Origin: Atlantibacter hermannii
Lineage (GTDB): Bacteria; Pseudomonadota; Gammaproteobacteria; Enterobacterales; Enterobacteriaceae
Reading direction: 5' to 3'
Assembly (NCBI RefSeq): GCF_009907385.1
Contig: NZ_JAAATR010000042.1
Location: 248,001-312,000, forward strand
Length of the DNA: 64,000 nt
Each line of letters begins with the position of its first letter. Position 1 is the stretch's first letter. Shown here piece after piece: positions 51,061 through 63,049 of this stretch. Below the pieces are notes generated by a model. The model was not told the origin of the DNA and did no database searches. It saw only the letters and a list, made by a program, of their open reading frames with translations. The position numbers and the translations under genes are program-made.

Positions 51061-51264
51061 TATTCAACAGCTCCGCTAAAGTCAAAATAAGTCTTCGGCA
51101 CACTCTAAATACAAGGCATCATCACCACAATGTCCTTTATGCTGATGACCTGGGATTATTGAGGCGTGTCACAGATTACGTTTACCGTTTCAGCACCTTT
51201 GCAATCAGCACAGTAATCTGATGGTCATTAAAGCGCCAGCCTTTTCATTCATAAGGATTATCCG

Positions 51265-54191
<2,927 letters not shown>

Positions 54192-54290
54192 TTAAGGAAC
54201 TGCGATCCCTGTCCAGGTATCCGATCGAAAAGTGCGTGGCACGCGAGATTTACAGCGCGATGCGGTGTAGGGTGCAAAGGCGCTAATTTT

Positions 54291-54306
54291 GTGTAAACGT
54301 ATACAC
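54291..54306. promoter_or_regulatory. Palindromic putative operator between ipdC and the aldo/keto reductase gene
   Basis: GTGTAAACGTATACAC is a 16-bp palindrome with one mismatched pair and a central CG, lying 34-49 bp before the aldo/keto reductase start and about 140 bp before ipdC. The pattern suits a LacI- or TetR-type repressor, and it does not fit the spacing of a TyrR box. The regulator is unknown. Confidence 0.45.
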
Positions 54307-54339
54307 GCAGAAAATTTCCTTACTGATGAGGCTACACGC

Positions 54340-55329
54340 ATGGTTTATCAGGCAGATCCCGCACGCTATCAAACGATGGAATTTCGCCGCTGCGGACGAA
54401 GCGGGCTAAAACTTCCCGCCGTTTCTCTGGGGCTTTGGCATAACTTTGGCGACGCCACGCTGGTGGATAACAGCCGCCAGCTGTTGCGCCGGGCGTTTGA
54501 CCTTGGCATCACCCATTTTGATCTCGCCAATAACTACGGGCCGCCGCCGGGTTCCGCCGAACACAATTTCGGGCGAATTTTTAAACAAGACTTTCTGCCT
54601 TATCGCGATGAGCTGATTATCTCCAGCAAAGCGGGCTACACCATGTGGGACGGGCCTTATGGCGACTGGGGTTCGCGCAAGTATCTGATAGCCAGCCTCG
54701 ACCAGAGCCTGAAGCGCATGGGGCTGGACTACGTGGATATCTTCTATCATCACCGCCCGGACCCGGAAACGCCGCTTCAGGAAACCCTGCGCGCACTGGA
54801 TCATCTTGTGCGTCAGGGAAAAGCGCTGTACGTGGGGCTGTCGAACTACCCCGCCGCACTGGCGCGTGAGGCGATTGATATCCTCAACGATCTCGGCACG
54901 CCATGCTTAATCCACCAGCCGAAATACTCCATGTTTGAGCGCTGGGTGGAAGCGGAATTACTGGACGTGTTGCAGGAAAAAGGCGTCGGCAGCATCGCGT
55001 TTTCACCGCTGGCGGGCGGGCAGTTGACCGACCGCTACCTGAACGGCATTCCGTCAGATTCGCGTGCCGCCAGCGGCAGCCGTTTCCTGAATCCGGATCA
55101 GCTTACCGACGAGAAACTGGCGAAGGTGCGTAAGCTAAATGAACTGGCGCAGCAGCGCGGTCAGAAGCTGTCGCAAATGGCGCTGGCCTGGGTATTACGT
55201 GACGATAAAGTTACATCGGTGTTAATCGGCGCCAGTAAAACCAGCCAGATTGAGGATGCCGTAGGGATGCTGGCAAACCGCCAGTTTAGCGCTGAAGAGT
55301 GCGCGGCGATTGACGCCATCCTGTCCTGA
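54340..55329 (+). CDS. YghZ-like aldo/keto reductase
   Basis: The 329-residue NADPH-dependent aldo/keto reductase (TIM barrel) shows the family catalytic Asp/Tyr segment FDLANNYGPPPGSAE, a Lys in ISSKAGY and the C-terminal NADPH loop SVLIGASKTSQIED. It resembles E. coli YghZ/Gpr (L-glyceraldehyde 3-phosphate reductase, also active on methylglyoxal) but lacks the last ~17 residues and is clearly diverged. The start at 54340 is chosen because MVYQADPARY aligns with YghZ; the frame from 54289 covers the palindromic operator. A role in reducing aldehydes from IpdC is possible but unproven. Confidence 0.85.
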   Translation: MVYQADPARYQTMEFRRCGRSGLKLPAVSLGLWHNFGDATLVDNSRQLLRRAFDLGITHFDLANNYGPPPGSAEHNFGRIFKQDFLPYRDELIISSKAGYTMWDGPYGDWGSRKYLIASLDQSLKRMGLDYVDIFYHHRPDPETPLQETLRALDHLVRQGKALYVGLSNYPAALAREAIDILNDLGTPCLIHQPKYSMFERWVEAELLDVLQEKGVGSIAFSPLAGGQLTDRYLNGIPSDSRAASGSRFLNPDQLTDEKLAKVRKLNELAQQRGQKLSQMALAWVLRDDKVTSVLIGASKTSQIEDAVGMLANRQFSAEECAAIDAILS

Positions 55330-55473
55330 CGGCAAATCAACGGGTAATGGGTCTTTTTAGCATTTTGTGCTATCTGAAATGAATTAGGAGTTGTGGCGAA
55401 GATGCGGGGCTTTACCACCCCGTAATATTGCTGTAACAGGCCGGCCACGGCCCCGATCGTGAAGGAGAAGACT

Positions 55474-55800
55474 ATGTTCAGGTCACTGTTGCTTGCAGCC
55501 GTTCTGTTGGCGGGTGCGCCAATGATGGCTACGGCAGGCGAAATCACCCTGTTACCCTCAATAAAATTACAAATTGGCGATCGTGATAATTACGGTAACT
55601 ACTGGGACGGCGGTCGCTGGCGCGATCGCGATTACTGGCACAGCCATTATGAGCGTCGCGGCGGCTACTGGCGTAAACACGATAATGGCTACCATCGCGG
55701 CTGGTATAAAGACCGCAACGCCTACGAGCGCGGCTACCGTGAAGGCTGGCGCGATCGGGATGACCATCGCGGGCGCGGTAAACATCATCATCGTCATTAA
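55474..55800 (+). CDS. ypeC: YpeC, DUF2502 secreted/periplasmic small protein
   Basis: The 108-residue protein has a signal peptide (ending MATAG, about residue 22) and a mature region dominated by Asp, Arg, Tyr, His, Trp and Gly, with a His-rich tail (HHHRH). It is very similar to E. coli YpeC, including the segment [20 protein letters not shown]. Function is unknown; the His/Asp content suggests possible metal binding. A terminator follows. Confidence 0.92.
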   Translation: MFRSLLLAAVLLAGAPMMATAGEITLLPSIKLQIGDRDNYGNYWDGGRWRDRDYWHSHYERRGGYWRKHDNGYHRGWYKDRNAYERGYREGWRDRDDHRGRGKHHHRH

Positions 55801-55810
55801 TGCATTTTCA

Positions 55811-55836
55811 AAAGGAGCTTTCGGGCTCCTTTTTTG
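55811..55836 (+). terminator. Intrinsic terminator after ypeC
   Basis: AAAGGAGC (55811-55818) pairs with GCTCCTTT (55825-55832), followed by a run of T. It separates ypeC from the PTS operon. Confidence 0.85.
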
Positions 55837-55987
55837 ATCGTCGGTTTATGTTCGTCAACCTCACACTGTGATCGCCCCTGCAATTTCTTACGGGCAATTA
55901 TTGCGCTCTGCTTCAGTCATTATTTGACCTTGAGAACACCTCCCCCAACCGTGTTTGATAATACGATGTCTTATCGGGGATATTGTC

Positions 55988-57547
55988 ATGAACGCGAATT
56001 TTAAAAACGAAATACAGACGTTCGGCCGCTCGTTACTGTTACCTATCGCCGTATTAGCGCCGGTGGGAATGGTGATGGGCATCAGCAGCGCGCTGGGCCA
56101 AAATTACATGATTGAAAAACTGCCCTTCCTGGGGAATGCCGGTTTCAAGGCGGTGCTCTCTTCGCTGGGATTAATCAGCAGCGTGGTATTCCAGAATATC
56201 CCGTTGCTGTTCGCCATGGGCGTGGCGTACGGGATGTCAAAAAAAGAGAAAGGTATCGCGGTATTTGCCTCGGTCATCGCCTATTTAACGCTGTTAATTT
56301 CCATGCACGTGCATCTGAAATTAACCGGACAGCTGGCGAAAGGCGATTTGGCCCTGGTCGGACAGGGCATGGTGCTCGGGGTGCAAACCTTAAAGATTGA
56401 GGCCGTCGGCGGGATAATCGCCGGGCTGCTTGCCGCCAAAGTCACCGACCGCTATTACCGGCTGCAATTGCCGCTGGCGTTTGCGTTCTTTAGCGGCAAG
56501 AAATCGGTGGCGATATTAGCCATCGCCTTTGCGATCCCCGTCGGGCTCATTATTCCGTTTATCTGGGATCTGTTTACCGCCGGGATGAAAAGTATTTCCA
56601 CCATTTTGATGGCACCCAATATCGGGGCCGGGATTTATATGACCCTTAACCGGTTATTGATTCCCTTCGGCCTGCATCATGTACTCAGTTCAACGGTGCG
56701 TTTCACTGAAGCAGGCGGTACTTATTTCATTGACGGGCAAACCTACGTCGGCATTTTACCTGCTATTAATAAAATCCTGTTCGAGCTGGGGCCGAACCAT
56801 CCGGCATGGGATCAATATATGCCGACGCTGACCAGCTATCTGGCCTCAACCCAAATGCTGACTACCCTGTTCCGCGTCCCGGCAATTGGCCTGGCGATGT
56901 ATCACATGGCCTACTTTAAGAATAAAAAGTTTGCCAAAGGGATGATCCTGACGGTAGTGCTGACCGCCGTGCTGGGGAATATTACCGAGCCGCTGGAATT
57001 TTCGTTCCTGTTTATCGCGCCGAAGCTGTTTATCGTTTATGCCCTGCTGTGCGGCCTGATGGCGATACCGCTCCAGTTGCTGGATATTTCCGTTGGCTAT
57101 ATTCGCGGCACGATTTTCGACTTCGGTATTTTCGGCCTGATGTATGAACACACCCGCTGGCTGAACCTGATCCTGTTAGGCATCGCCAACTTCGTGGTGT
57201 TCTATTTCGTGTTCCGCTACGCCATCGGCAAATTCGATATTAAAACGCCGGGGCGCGAATCGGATATTGCCGACAGTACGCTGCTGAATAACAAAGAGTA
57301 CGACAAAGTCGCCGAACTGGTGATTGAAGGGCTGGGCGGTAAAACCAATATCAAACGCGTAGAAAACTGTGTGTCGCGCCTGCGCATTGATTTAAACGAT
57401 CAGAAAAAACTCGATATGGGCATTCTCAAAGACGCCGGGTCGATGGGGACTTTTATCCCCTCCAGCAACCATATTCACGTGGTGTTCGGCCCACACGTCG
57501 AGTTTGTCCGTAACGCCGTTGACGACGCCTTAGCCGGTCACAAATAA
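55988..57547 (+). CDS. PTS EIICB, glucose/maltose superfamily permease of unknown substrate
   Basis: The 519-residue protein joins an EIIC membrane domain (about residues 1-420; glucose-superfamily blocks such as FGLHHVLSST and NITEPLEFSFLF) to a C-terminal EIIB domain with phosphorylatable Cys461 (NCVSRLRIDL). There is no EIIA domain and no EIIA gene nearby, so it should use the general glucose EIIA (Crr). It resembles MalX-type rather than PtsG proteins; I cannot assign the substrate. The start follows a GGGGAT ribosome binding site. It heads an operon with the lyase gene 11 bp downstream. Confidence 0.88.
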   Translation: MNANFKNEIQTFGRSLLLPIAVLAPVGMVMGISSALGQNYMIEKLPFLGNAGFKAVLSSLGLISSVVFQNIPLLFAMGVAYGMSKKEKGIAVFASVIAYLTLLISMHVHLKLTGQLAKGDLALVGQGMVLGVQTLKIEAVGGIIAGLLAAKVTDRYYRLQLPLAFAFFSGKKSVAILAIAFAIPVGLIIPFIWDLFTAGMKSISTILMAPNIGAGIYMTLNRLLIPFGLHHVLSSTVRFTEAGGTYFIDGQTYVGILPAINKILFELGPNHPAWDQYMPTLTSYLASTQMLTTLFRVPAIGLAMYHMAYFKNKKFAKGMILTVVLTAVLGNITEPLEFSFLFIAPKLFIVYALLCGLMAIPLQLLDISVGYIRGTIFDFGIFGLMYEHTRWLNLILLGIANFVVFYFVFRYAIGKFDIKTPGRESDIADSTLLNNKEYDKVAELVIEGLGGKTNIKRVENCVSRLRIDLNDQKKLDMGILKDAGSMGTFIPSSNHIHVVFGPHVEFVRNAVDDALAGHK

Positions 57548-57558
57548 GAGGAAGCATA

Positions 57559-58914
57559 ATGCGAGCCCTGTACGATTCAAAAAGCAAAACCATTGACGAC
57601 CGCGGCATGAAAGCGCTGTTTAGCCAGGACGCGCGCGTCCAGTCCTGGCTGGACGTGGAGGCCGCGCTGGCGCTGGCTCAGGCGCAAGCGGGCATGATCC
57701 CGGAGGCGGCGGCGCAAAACATTGCCGAAAACTGCCACCTTTCGCGCATCGATTTGCAGGAGATGGAGCGCCTGCTGCGGGAAATCGGCCACGGCTTTGT
57801 GCCGACCATCAAAGTGCTGGTCAAAGCCTGCTCGCCGGAAAGCGGCAAATACGTGCACTACGGCGTGACGACCCAAAACATTCAGCAGACCGCGCAGCTG
57901 CATCTGGCGTGGCAGTGCCAGCAAATCATCAATGGGTTTGTGGATGACATCCTGCGCAACCTGGCGCGCATGGCGGAACAGCATAAACATACGCTGATGG
58001 CCGGACGCACCCACGGCAAGCACGCCCTGCCGATCACCTGGGGCTATAAAGTTGCGGTGTGGATCGATGAGCTGTTGAACAGCCGCGAGCGCATGAAGCA
58101 GGCGGAAAGCCGCGTATTTACCGTGATGATGGGCGGCGCGGTGGGGGCGTTTCACGCCACCGGCGAAACCGGACGCCAGGTGCAGGAGAGCGTAGCGCGG
58201 CATCTGGGGATGCATGCGATGCGGGTGCCGTCGCGCAGCGCCCAGGTGTACCGCACCGAGTTCATCAGCAACCTGTGTTTGTTGGCGACGACGCTGCAAA
58301 AAATGGCCGAAGAAGTGTATCTGACCTCGGGTGAAGAGTACGGCGAAGTCTCGGAAGCGTTTAAAAAAGGCACCGTCGGCAGCAGCACCATGCCGCAAAA
58401 AGTGAACCCGAAGCTGGCGAAAGGGATTATCGCCAACGCGCAAAAACTCTACTCGGTGCTGACGTCGTCGCTGTACGTCTGCCCGCGCCCGTTCGAGGCC
58501 GACAGCTCCGCTTATTTCATCTTCGACGCCAATTTACAGGAGAGCATGGAGCTGATGGCGGAAATCGTGATGCGCGCGGAAGAGTTAAGCCGTACGCTGG
58601 TGATCAATCCAGCGCGCATGAAGCAGAACGTCGGTATCACCCACGGGTTGATCAACAGCGAGAAAATCATGATGGCGCTGGTGGAACGGCTGGGCAAAGA
58701 TCCGGCACACGAGCTGGTGTATGAAATGGCGATGCGCAGCACCCATGAAGGCATCGAATACGGGCAGGTGCTGCGCGAACAGCCGGTGATCCGCGCCAGT
58801 TTCAATGACGAAGAAATTGAAACGCTGCTCGATCCGGCCTGCTACACCGGGCTGTGCGCGCAGATCGCGCAGGAGATGGCGCAGCGGGTCAGGAGTGAAA
58901 TCGATGACGATTAA
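57559..58914 (+). CDS. Adenylosuccinate-lyase/fumarase superfamily lyase in a PTS operon
   Basis: The 451-residue protein has the superfamily fold and residues: His100 in KYVHYGVTTQN, GRTHGKHALPITWG with His152, and the flexible catalytic-loop signature GSSTMPQKVNP (274-284). Superfamily members beta-eliminate fumarate (or a similar acid) from C-N or C-O bonds. It is not the housekeeping PurB: it lies in a sugar-type PTS operon, and the ALPITWGYK segment is closer to carboxymuconate-cycloisomerase-like members. The substrate is unknown; a phosphorylated amino-acid-linked compound is my inference. Its end overlaps the next gene by 11 bp. Confidence 0.85.
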   Translation: MRALYDSKSKTIDDRGMKALFSQDARVQSWLDVEAALALAQAQAGMIPEAAAQNIAENCHLSRIDLQEMERLLREIGHGFVPTIKVLVKACSPESGKYVHYGVTTQNIQQTAQLHLAWQCQQIINGFVDDILRNLARMAEQHKHTLMAGRTHGKHALPITWGYKVAVWIDELLNSRERMKQAESRVFTVMMGGAVGAFHATGETGRQVQESVARHLGMHAMRVPSRSAQVYRTEFISNLCLLATTLQKMAEEVYLTSGEEYGEVSEAFKKGTVGSSTMPQKVNPKLAKGIIANAQKLYSVLTSSLYVCPRPFEADSSAYFIFDANLQESMELMAEIVMRAEELSRTLVINPARMKQNVGITHGLINSEKIMMALVERLGKDPAHELVYEMAMRSTHEGIEYGQVLREQPVIRASFNDEEIETLLDPACYTGLCAQIAQEMAQRVRSEIDDD

Positions 58915-60115
58915 CGCCTTTCGCTCGACGCAGATCGTGACGCCCGAGGGTTTGCGGAGCGGCGTGCTGGTAGTTGAAAACGGTAAAATCGCCGCGCTGA
59001 CTGACGACTATCGCGGCGCGGTGACGGATTACGGCGACAGCTATCTCATGCCCGGCTTTGTGGATATCCACGTTCACGGCTGGGGGCGCGGCTCCTTCGC
59101 CTGGAAAGGCACCCGCGAATCTGTGCAGGCCATGAGCCGGGATTTGATTCAGGCGGGCGTCACGGCGTATCTGGCCACCAGCGCCACCATGCCGCAGGAT
59201 TTTCTTGAGCGTTCTTTGCAGGCGGCGGCGCAGTATATTGAAACCGCACCGCCGGGCGACGGCGCGGAAGCCGTGGGCATCCATATGGAAGGCCCTTATA
59301 TCAACGAAAAGTACCTGGGGATGCAGCGCAAAGACAGCCTGCAACCGCCTTCTGTTGCCGGGTTCCAGCATTTTAACCGGCTGGCGAACGGGCATATTCG
59401 CCTGATGACGCTGGCACCGGAGCTGGACGGCGCGCTGGCGCTGATCCGCTACCTGCACAGCCAGGGGATCACCGCCTCGGCGGGCCACACCGACGCCACC
59501 TTCGACCAGATGACCGCTGCCATCGAAGCGGGACTCACCCACGTAACCCATGCATTTAGCGCCATGCGCGGTTTGCATCACCGGGAGCCCGGCGTGGTCG
59601 GCGCCGTGATGTACTATCGCGACCTGTATGCAGAAGTGGCGAAGCAGACCGGCATTACCCTGCGCCCGGAGGTGTTCGATATTTTGTATCGCATCAAGGG
59701 CGACCGGCGGCTGGTGATGATGAGCGATTGCCTCGGCTATGTGGATTTCCCGGAGGGGTATGAATTTCACCACTATTTGCGCCAGGAAACTTTCAGGATT
59801 GCCGCCGGGAAATTGCAGATCAGCGGCAAGGACGGGGCGACGCGCAGCATTGCGCCGGATGACTGGCACGGCGTGCGTCAGCTGGAGATGAGTTTTCTCG
59901 ATTCGATTAAAGCGGTGGTGGATCGGCTGGAAAACGGTCTGGTTTCCGCTGCGCAGATTGCCTGCCTGAATCCGGCGCAGCTGGCGGGCGTCTCTGACCG
60001 CAAAGGCAGCCTTGAAGCGGGTAAAGACGCCGATTTTCTGGTACTGGACGAGGCGTTAAATCTTAACGCCGTGTGGTGTCGCGGCGTTAAGCAGCCGCTC
60101 GACGGCGTTAAATAA
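58904..60115 (+). CDS. NagA-like amidohydrolase of a PTS operon
   Basis: The 403-residue TIM-barrel amidohydrolase resembles N-acetylglucosamine-6-phosphate deacetylase: DIHVHG (54-59), HMEGP with Glu129, SAGHTDA with His195, THVTHAFSAM with His216 and catalytic Asp275 (MMSDCLG). The DxHxH motif is intact, suggesting the two-metal form rather than the one-metal E. coli NagA. A ribosome binding site AGGAG lies within the end of the lyase gene. No nagB/deaminase gene follows, so it may not feed the usual GlcNAc path. It ends 8 bp inside the convergent regulator gene. Confidence 0.85.
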   Translation: MTINAFRSTQIVTPEGLRSGVLVVENGKIAALTDDYRGAVTDYGDSYLMPGFVDIHVHGWGRGSFAWKGTRESVQAMSRDLIQAGVTAYLATSATMPQDFLERSLQAAAQYIETAPPGDGAEAVGIHMEGPYINEKYLGMQRKDSLQPPSVAGFQHFNRLANGHIRLMTLAPELDGALALIRYLHSQGITASAGHTDATFDQMTAAIEAGLTHVTHAFSAMRGLHHREPGVVGAVMYYRDLYAEVAKQTGITLRPEVFDILYRIKGDRRLVMMSDCLGYVDFPEGYEFHHYLRQETFRIAAGKLQISGKDGATRSIAPDDWHGVRQLEMSFLDSIKAVVDRLENGLVSAAQIACLNPAQLAGVSDRKGSLEAGKDADFLVLDEALNLNAVWCRGVKQPLDGVK

Positions 60116-61655
60116 AAATGCCCGGGTAGTTTTGCGCTAAAAACGCGCGCAGTTGTTGTTCATTCATCCCGGCGGCCTGTTGAGCAAACTGCGCTGCCGG
60201 GATTTTTTTCTTTGCCCGCGACAGCCCCTGCTGGCGCAGCAGGGTGATATCGTCCTGCGTAAGATGGAAATTCACCTTGATATAATCCAGCTGATAATAC
60301 TTCAGATAGCTGGATATTTTATTGGTGAAGGTGATCAGCAAATCAAAGGGGATGGTTTTCAACTGGTGCAGTTCATTAATATTCACGCAGGCGACGATAT
60401 CAATATGAAACCAGGCGTGAAGCACTTCTTTAAAATAGCCAGTTTTACTTTCTGACGAGTTGGTCACGATAATAATCCGCTTGCGAGGCTCGCTAATCAG
60501 CCGGTTTTGCAGCTCGTATTTTTTGACGATCAGCAACAGCGTCGCCAGATGTACGCCGGAAAACTGGATCGCGTAATGCTGTTCCATTGATGCCAGCGCC
60601 TGCTTCACACTTTCCCACAACTGCGGATAGCTGGCGCGCACGCCGTGCAATTTTTTATCTTCAAACCACAGGTGAAATTTATTCTGAATGATCGCCGAGC
60701 AAATAAACTGGTACAGCTCGGCAAAATACGCCTGCCGGTTGTGAATCGTCGTCACCAGCGCAGGTTCGATACGATCGATAAATTGCCCCACTGCCTCGAC
60801 AAGCGGCCGGTCATAAAGCGTGAAGGTCCGCCAGGTGGCGCTGAGTGACGAGACCAGCAGGTCGAGAAAGCGGTTTTCATTTTGCGACTCAAACACGCCA
60901 AACGGCACCGTGGCGATAAAATCCAGCGCCGAGATATCGGTAATCTGGTGGCCGCGCTTCAAGCGGTGCATCGCCAGGCTCAGATAAACCAGAAAATATT
61001 TTTTGCCGTTATAGCCAAGACGCAGTGTCGGTTCGATGCGTTGCGTATAAATCCGTGCGGCAGCGGCAATCTCTTCGGCACACTGGCTGAGAAAACGCGC
61101 CGCCACCGAGCGGTTTACCGGATCGTTGGCTTTATGGGTGATTAACCGGTGACCTTCGCCAATTTCCACGGTTTTTAAGATGGTCAGGCATACCGCGATA
61201 CGCAGCGCGATTTCGTCGCCGAACAGCGCCGAGCCTTTACGGTGGATGCTTTGCAGGGTGAGCTGTTTATCCTGTAAAAACTGGTTTAACACCGGGGCGT
61301 CATTTTTTAAGGTGCTGGCACTGACGAAAAAACGCGGGTAATACTCGCTTTTATTCACCACGTCGTTCAGACACAGCGCAACAAATAAATCGCGGGTACG
61401 CTCTTCCGGGCTGGTGATATAGCGGTTGAACTTTATTTTCTCCAGCAGCTCAATATATTCGCCATAACCCATGGCGGTGGTAATCAGCTGATTATCGATG
61501 TGCAGGTGAAATTGTTCTGGCAACAGCGCATTAATCTCTTTCATGGTGCGCTTTAACGTCGAAAGCGTTTTGCCGAACCGCTGGGTCACATCGCCTGTCG
61601 CAACCGGACTGTGTTCCTGCACATATTTAACGAAAACCAGATCAAATCCATTCAT
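60108..61655 (-). CDS. Mga/BglG-type PRD-like transcriptional regulator, probable local regulator
   Basis: The 515-residue protein has a winged-HTH-like N-terminus (about residues 5-60), a long helical middle typical of PRD-bearing regulators and a C-terminal EIIB-like Rossmann segment (KRIIIVTNSSESKTGYF near 390-406). This layout is that of Mga, MtlR and LicR regulators, which are controlled by PTS phosphorylation. Clear conserved PRD histidines are not obvious by eye. It is convergent with the PTS-lyase-amidohydrolase operon, overlapping by 8 bp, and is the obvious candidate to control it. It lies downstream of mntH but behind the mntH terminator. Confidence 0.75.
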   Translation of the reverse strand: MNGFDLVFVKYVQEHSPVATGDVTQRFGKTLSTLKRTMKEINALLPEQFHLHIDNQLITTAMGYGEYIELLEKIKFNRYITSPEERTRDLFVALCLNDVVNKSEYYPRFFVSASTLKNDAPVLNQFLQDKQLTLQSIHRKGSALFGDEIALRIAVCLTILKTVEIGEGHRLITHKANDPVNRSVAARFLSQCAEEIAAAARIYTQRIEPTLRLGYNGKKYFLVYLSLAMHRLKRGHQITDISALDFIATVPFGVFESQNENRFLDLLVSSLSATWRTFTLYDRPLVEAVGQFIDRIEPALVTTIHNRQAYFAELYQFICSAIIQNKFHLWFEDKKLHGVRASYPQLWESVKQALASMEQHYAIQFSGVHLATLLLIVKKYELQNRLISEPRKRIIIVTNSSESKTGYFKEVLHAWFHIDIVACVNINELHQLKTIPFDLLITFTNKISSYLKYYQLDYIKVNFHLTQDDITLLRQQGLSRAKKKIPAAQFAQQAAGMNEQQLRAFLAQNYPGIFI

Positions 61656-61714
61656 GGAAAATGCTGAGCCATTGGCGTGAAGAGGAATAGGCCAGTTTAC
61701 CGGATGATAATCGG

Positions 61715-61743
61715 AAAAACCGTGACAGATGGCCTGTCACGGT
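61715..61743 (-). terminator. Intrinsic terminator of mntH
   Basis: On the minus strand ACCGTGACAG (61734-61743) pairs with CTGTCACGGT (61719-61728), followed by a U-run (TTTTTCCG). It starts a few bases after the mntH stop and isolates the regulator gene. Confidence 0.88.
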
Positions 61744-61748
61744 CGGGT

Positions 61749-62987
61749 TTACAGGCCAAACAGCGTGCCGATCAGCAGCCACAGGTTGAGCGCCACCACC
61801 AGCACCACAATCCCCCAGCCGATAATCCGTACCCGTGGCGTGTTAACCAGCGAGCCCATGAGTTTGGCGTCGCTGGTAAAACGCAGCAGCGGCACGAGCG
61901 CCAGCGCGATACCAAAGCTCAGCAGCACCTGGCTCATCACCAGAATACGTGTCGGATCGAGTCCCATCAGGATCACGATAAACGACGGTGCCATGGTGAT
62001 GCTGCGGCGCACCCACAGCGGAATATGAAAGCGCACGAAACCCTGCATCACCACCTGGCCGGCGAGCGTCCCCACCACGGTGGATGACAGGCCCGCCGCC
62101 ACCAGGCTAAGGCCGAAAATCGTCGCCGCCGCGTGGCTTAATAAGGGTTCGAGGGTTAAATACGCCTGGTCGAGATCGGCGACCCCGGTATGGCCGGAGA
62201 AATGAAACGCTGCCGCCGCCGTCGCCATCATCGCCAGATTGACAAAACCGGCGATGGTCATGGCAATCGCCACATCCCATTTGGTCGCGGAATAGCGTTC
62301 GGCTCGCGAGCCGTCATGTAAATTCTGGGTAAGCGACGAATGCAGGTAGATCACGTGCGGCATTATGGTGGCACCCAGCACGCCTGCGGCGAGGAACACG
62401 GCTTCCGACGTCGGCAGACTGGGGATAATCATCCCCTTACCCAGTTCGGCAAACTCCGGCCGGGAAAAAATCAGCTCAACAATATAGGCGACGGCAACAA
62501 ACAGCAGCAGGCCGCCAATCACCCTTTCCAGCGGCTTCTGGCCGCGGCTTTGCAGCATCAGGATCAGAAACGTCGCCACGCCGGTGAGTATCGCGCCCTG
62601 TAACAGGGAAACGCCGAGGATCAGCTTAAAGCCAATCGCCGCGCCGATAAATTCGGCAAGATCGGTCGCCATGGCGATAATTTCCGCCTGGATCCAGTAA
62701 AACCACACCAGCGGACGTGGATAGTGGTCGCGGATCTGTTCGGCGAGGTTTTTGCCGGTGGCGATGCCCAGCTTGGCGGACAGCACCTGAATCAGCATCG
62801 CCATCAGGTTAGCCCACACGACTACCCACAACAGTTGATAGCCAAAGCTGGCGCCCGCCTGGATATTGGTGGCGAAGTTACCGGGATCGATATAGCCGAT
62901 CGCCGCGATAAACGCGGGCCCCATTAACGCCAGCCTGAGTTTACGCGCCGTACGGCCATTACTGTTATCAACGCGACTGCTGGTCAT
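61749..62987 (-). CDS. mntH: MntH, proton-dependent Mn(II)/Fe(II) transporter
   Basis: MntH is an NRAMP-family importer of manganese and, less well, iron. The 412-residue protein has 11 predicted membrane helices, the metal-binding DPGNF segment (about residues 36-40) and the MPH motif in [13 protein letters not shown]. The start [12 protein letters not shown] matches E. coli; the frame from 63059 would run through the MntR and Fur sites. Confidence 0.97.
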   Translation of the reverse strand: MTSSRVDNSNGRTARKLRLALMGPAFIAAIGYIDPGNFATNIQAGASFGYQLLWVVVWANLMAMLIQVLSAKLGIATGKNLAEQIRDHYPRPLVWFYWIQAEIIAMATDLAEFIGAAIGFKLILGVSLLQGAILTGVATFLILMLQSRGQKPLERVIGGLLLFVAVAYIVELIFSRPEFAELGKGMIIPSLPTSEAVFLAAGVLGATIMPHVIYLHSSLTQNLHDGSRAERYSATKWDVAIAMTIAGFVNLAMMATAAAAFHFSGHTGVADLDQAYLTLEPLLSHAAATIFGLSLVAAGLSSTVVGTLAGQVVMQGFVRFHIPLWVRRSITMAPSFIVILMGLDPTRILVMSQVLLSFGIALALVPLLRFTSDAKLMGSLVNTPRVRIIGWGIVVLVVALNLWLLIGTLFGL

Positions 62988-62997
62988 TTTTTGCCTC

Positions 62998-63020
62998 AAA
63001 ATATAGCCTTTGCTATGTTT
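62998..63020. promoter_or_regulatory. MntR operator of mntH
   Basis: A near-palindrome centred on ATATAGCCTTTGCTATGT lies 11-33 bp upstream of mntH. It reproduces the known E. coli MntR site of mntH and predicts repression by Mn(II)-MntR. Confidence 0.88.
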
Positions 63021-63030
63021 CATGCTAACA

Positions 63031-63049
63031 AAATGAGAATGATTATCAA
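63031..63049 (-). promoter_or_regulatory. Fur box of mntH
   Basis: The minus strand reads TTGATAATCATTCTCATTT, close to the 19-bp Fur consensus. With the MntR site it predicts dual repression of mntH by iron and manganese, as in E. coli. Confidence 0.82.

Noticed and set aside
54241-54306. A TyrR box for ipdC (TTTACA at 54249 and TGTAAA at 54292)
   Set aside because: The half-sites are about 37 bp apart and in the wrong arrangement for TGTAAA-N6-TTTACA. TyrR control remains possible but is not shown.
55858-55880. A CRP site before the PTS operon (TCACACTGTGA)
   Set aside because: The half-sites are in reversed order and without the 6-bp spacer.
57559-58914. Calling the lyase gene purB
   Set aside because: The operon context, the altered THGKHALPIT block and distance from the usual hflD-purB locus argue that this is a paralogue with another substrate.
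58889-59869. A 326-codon open frame opposite the NagA-like gene
   Set aside because: Shadow frame; the forward frame carries all amidohydrolase metal ligands.
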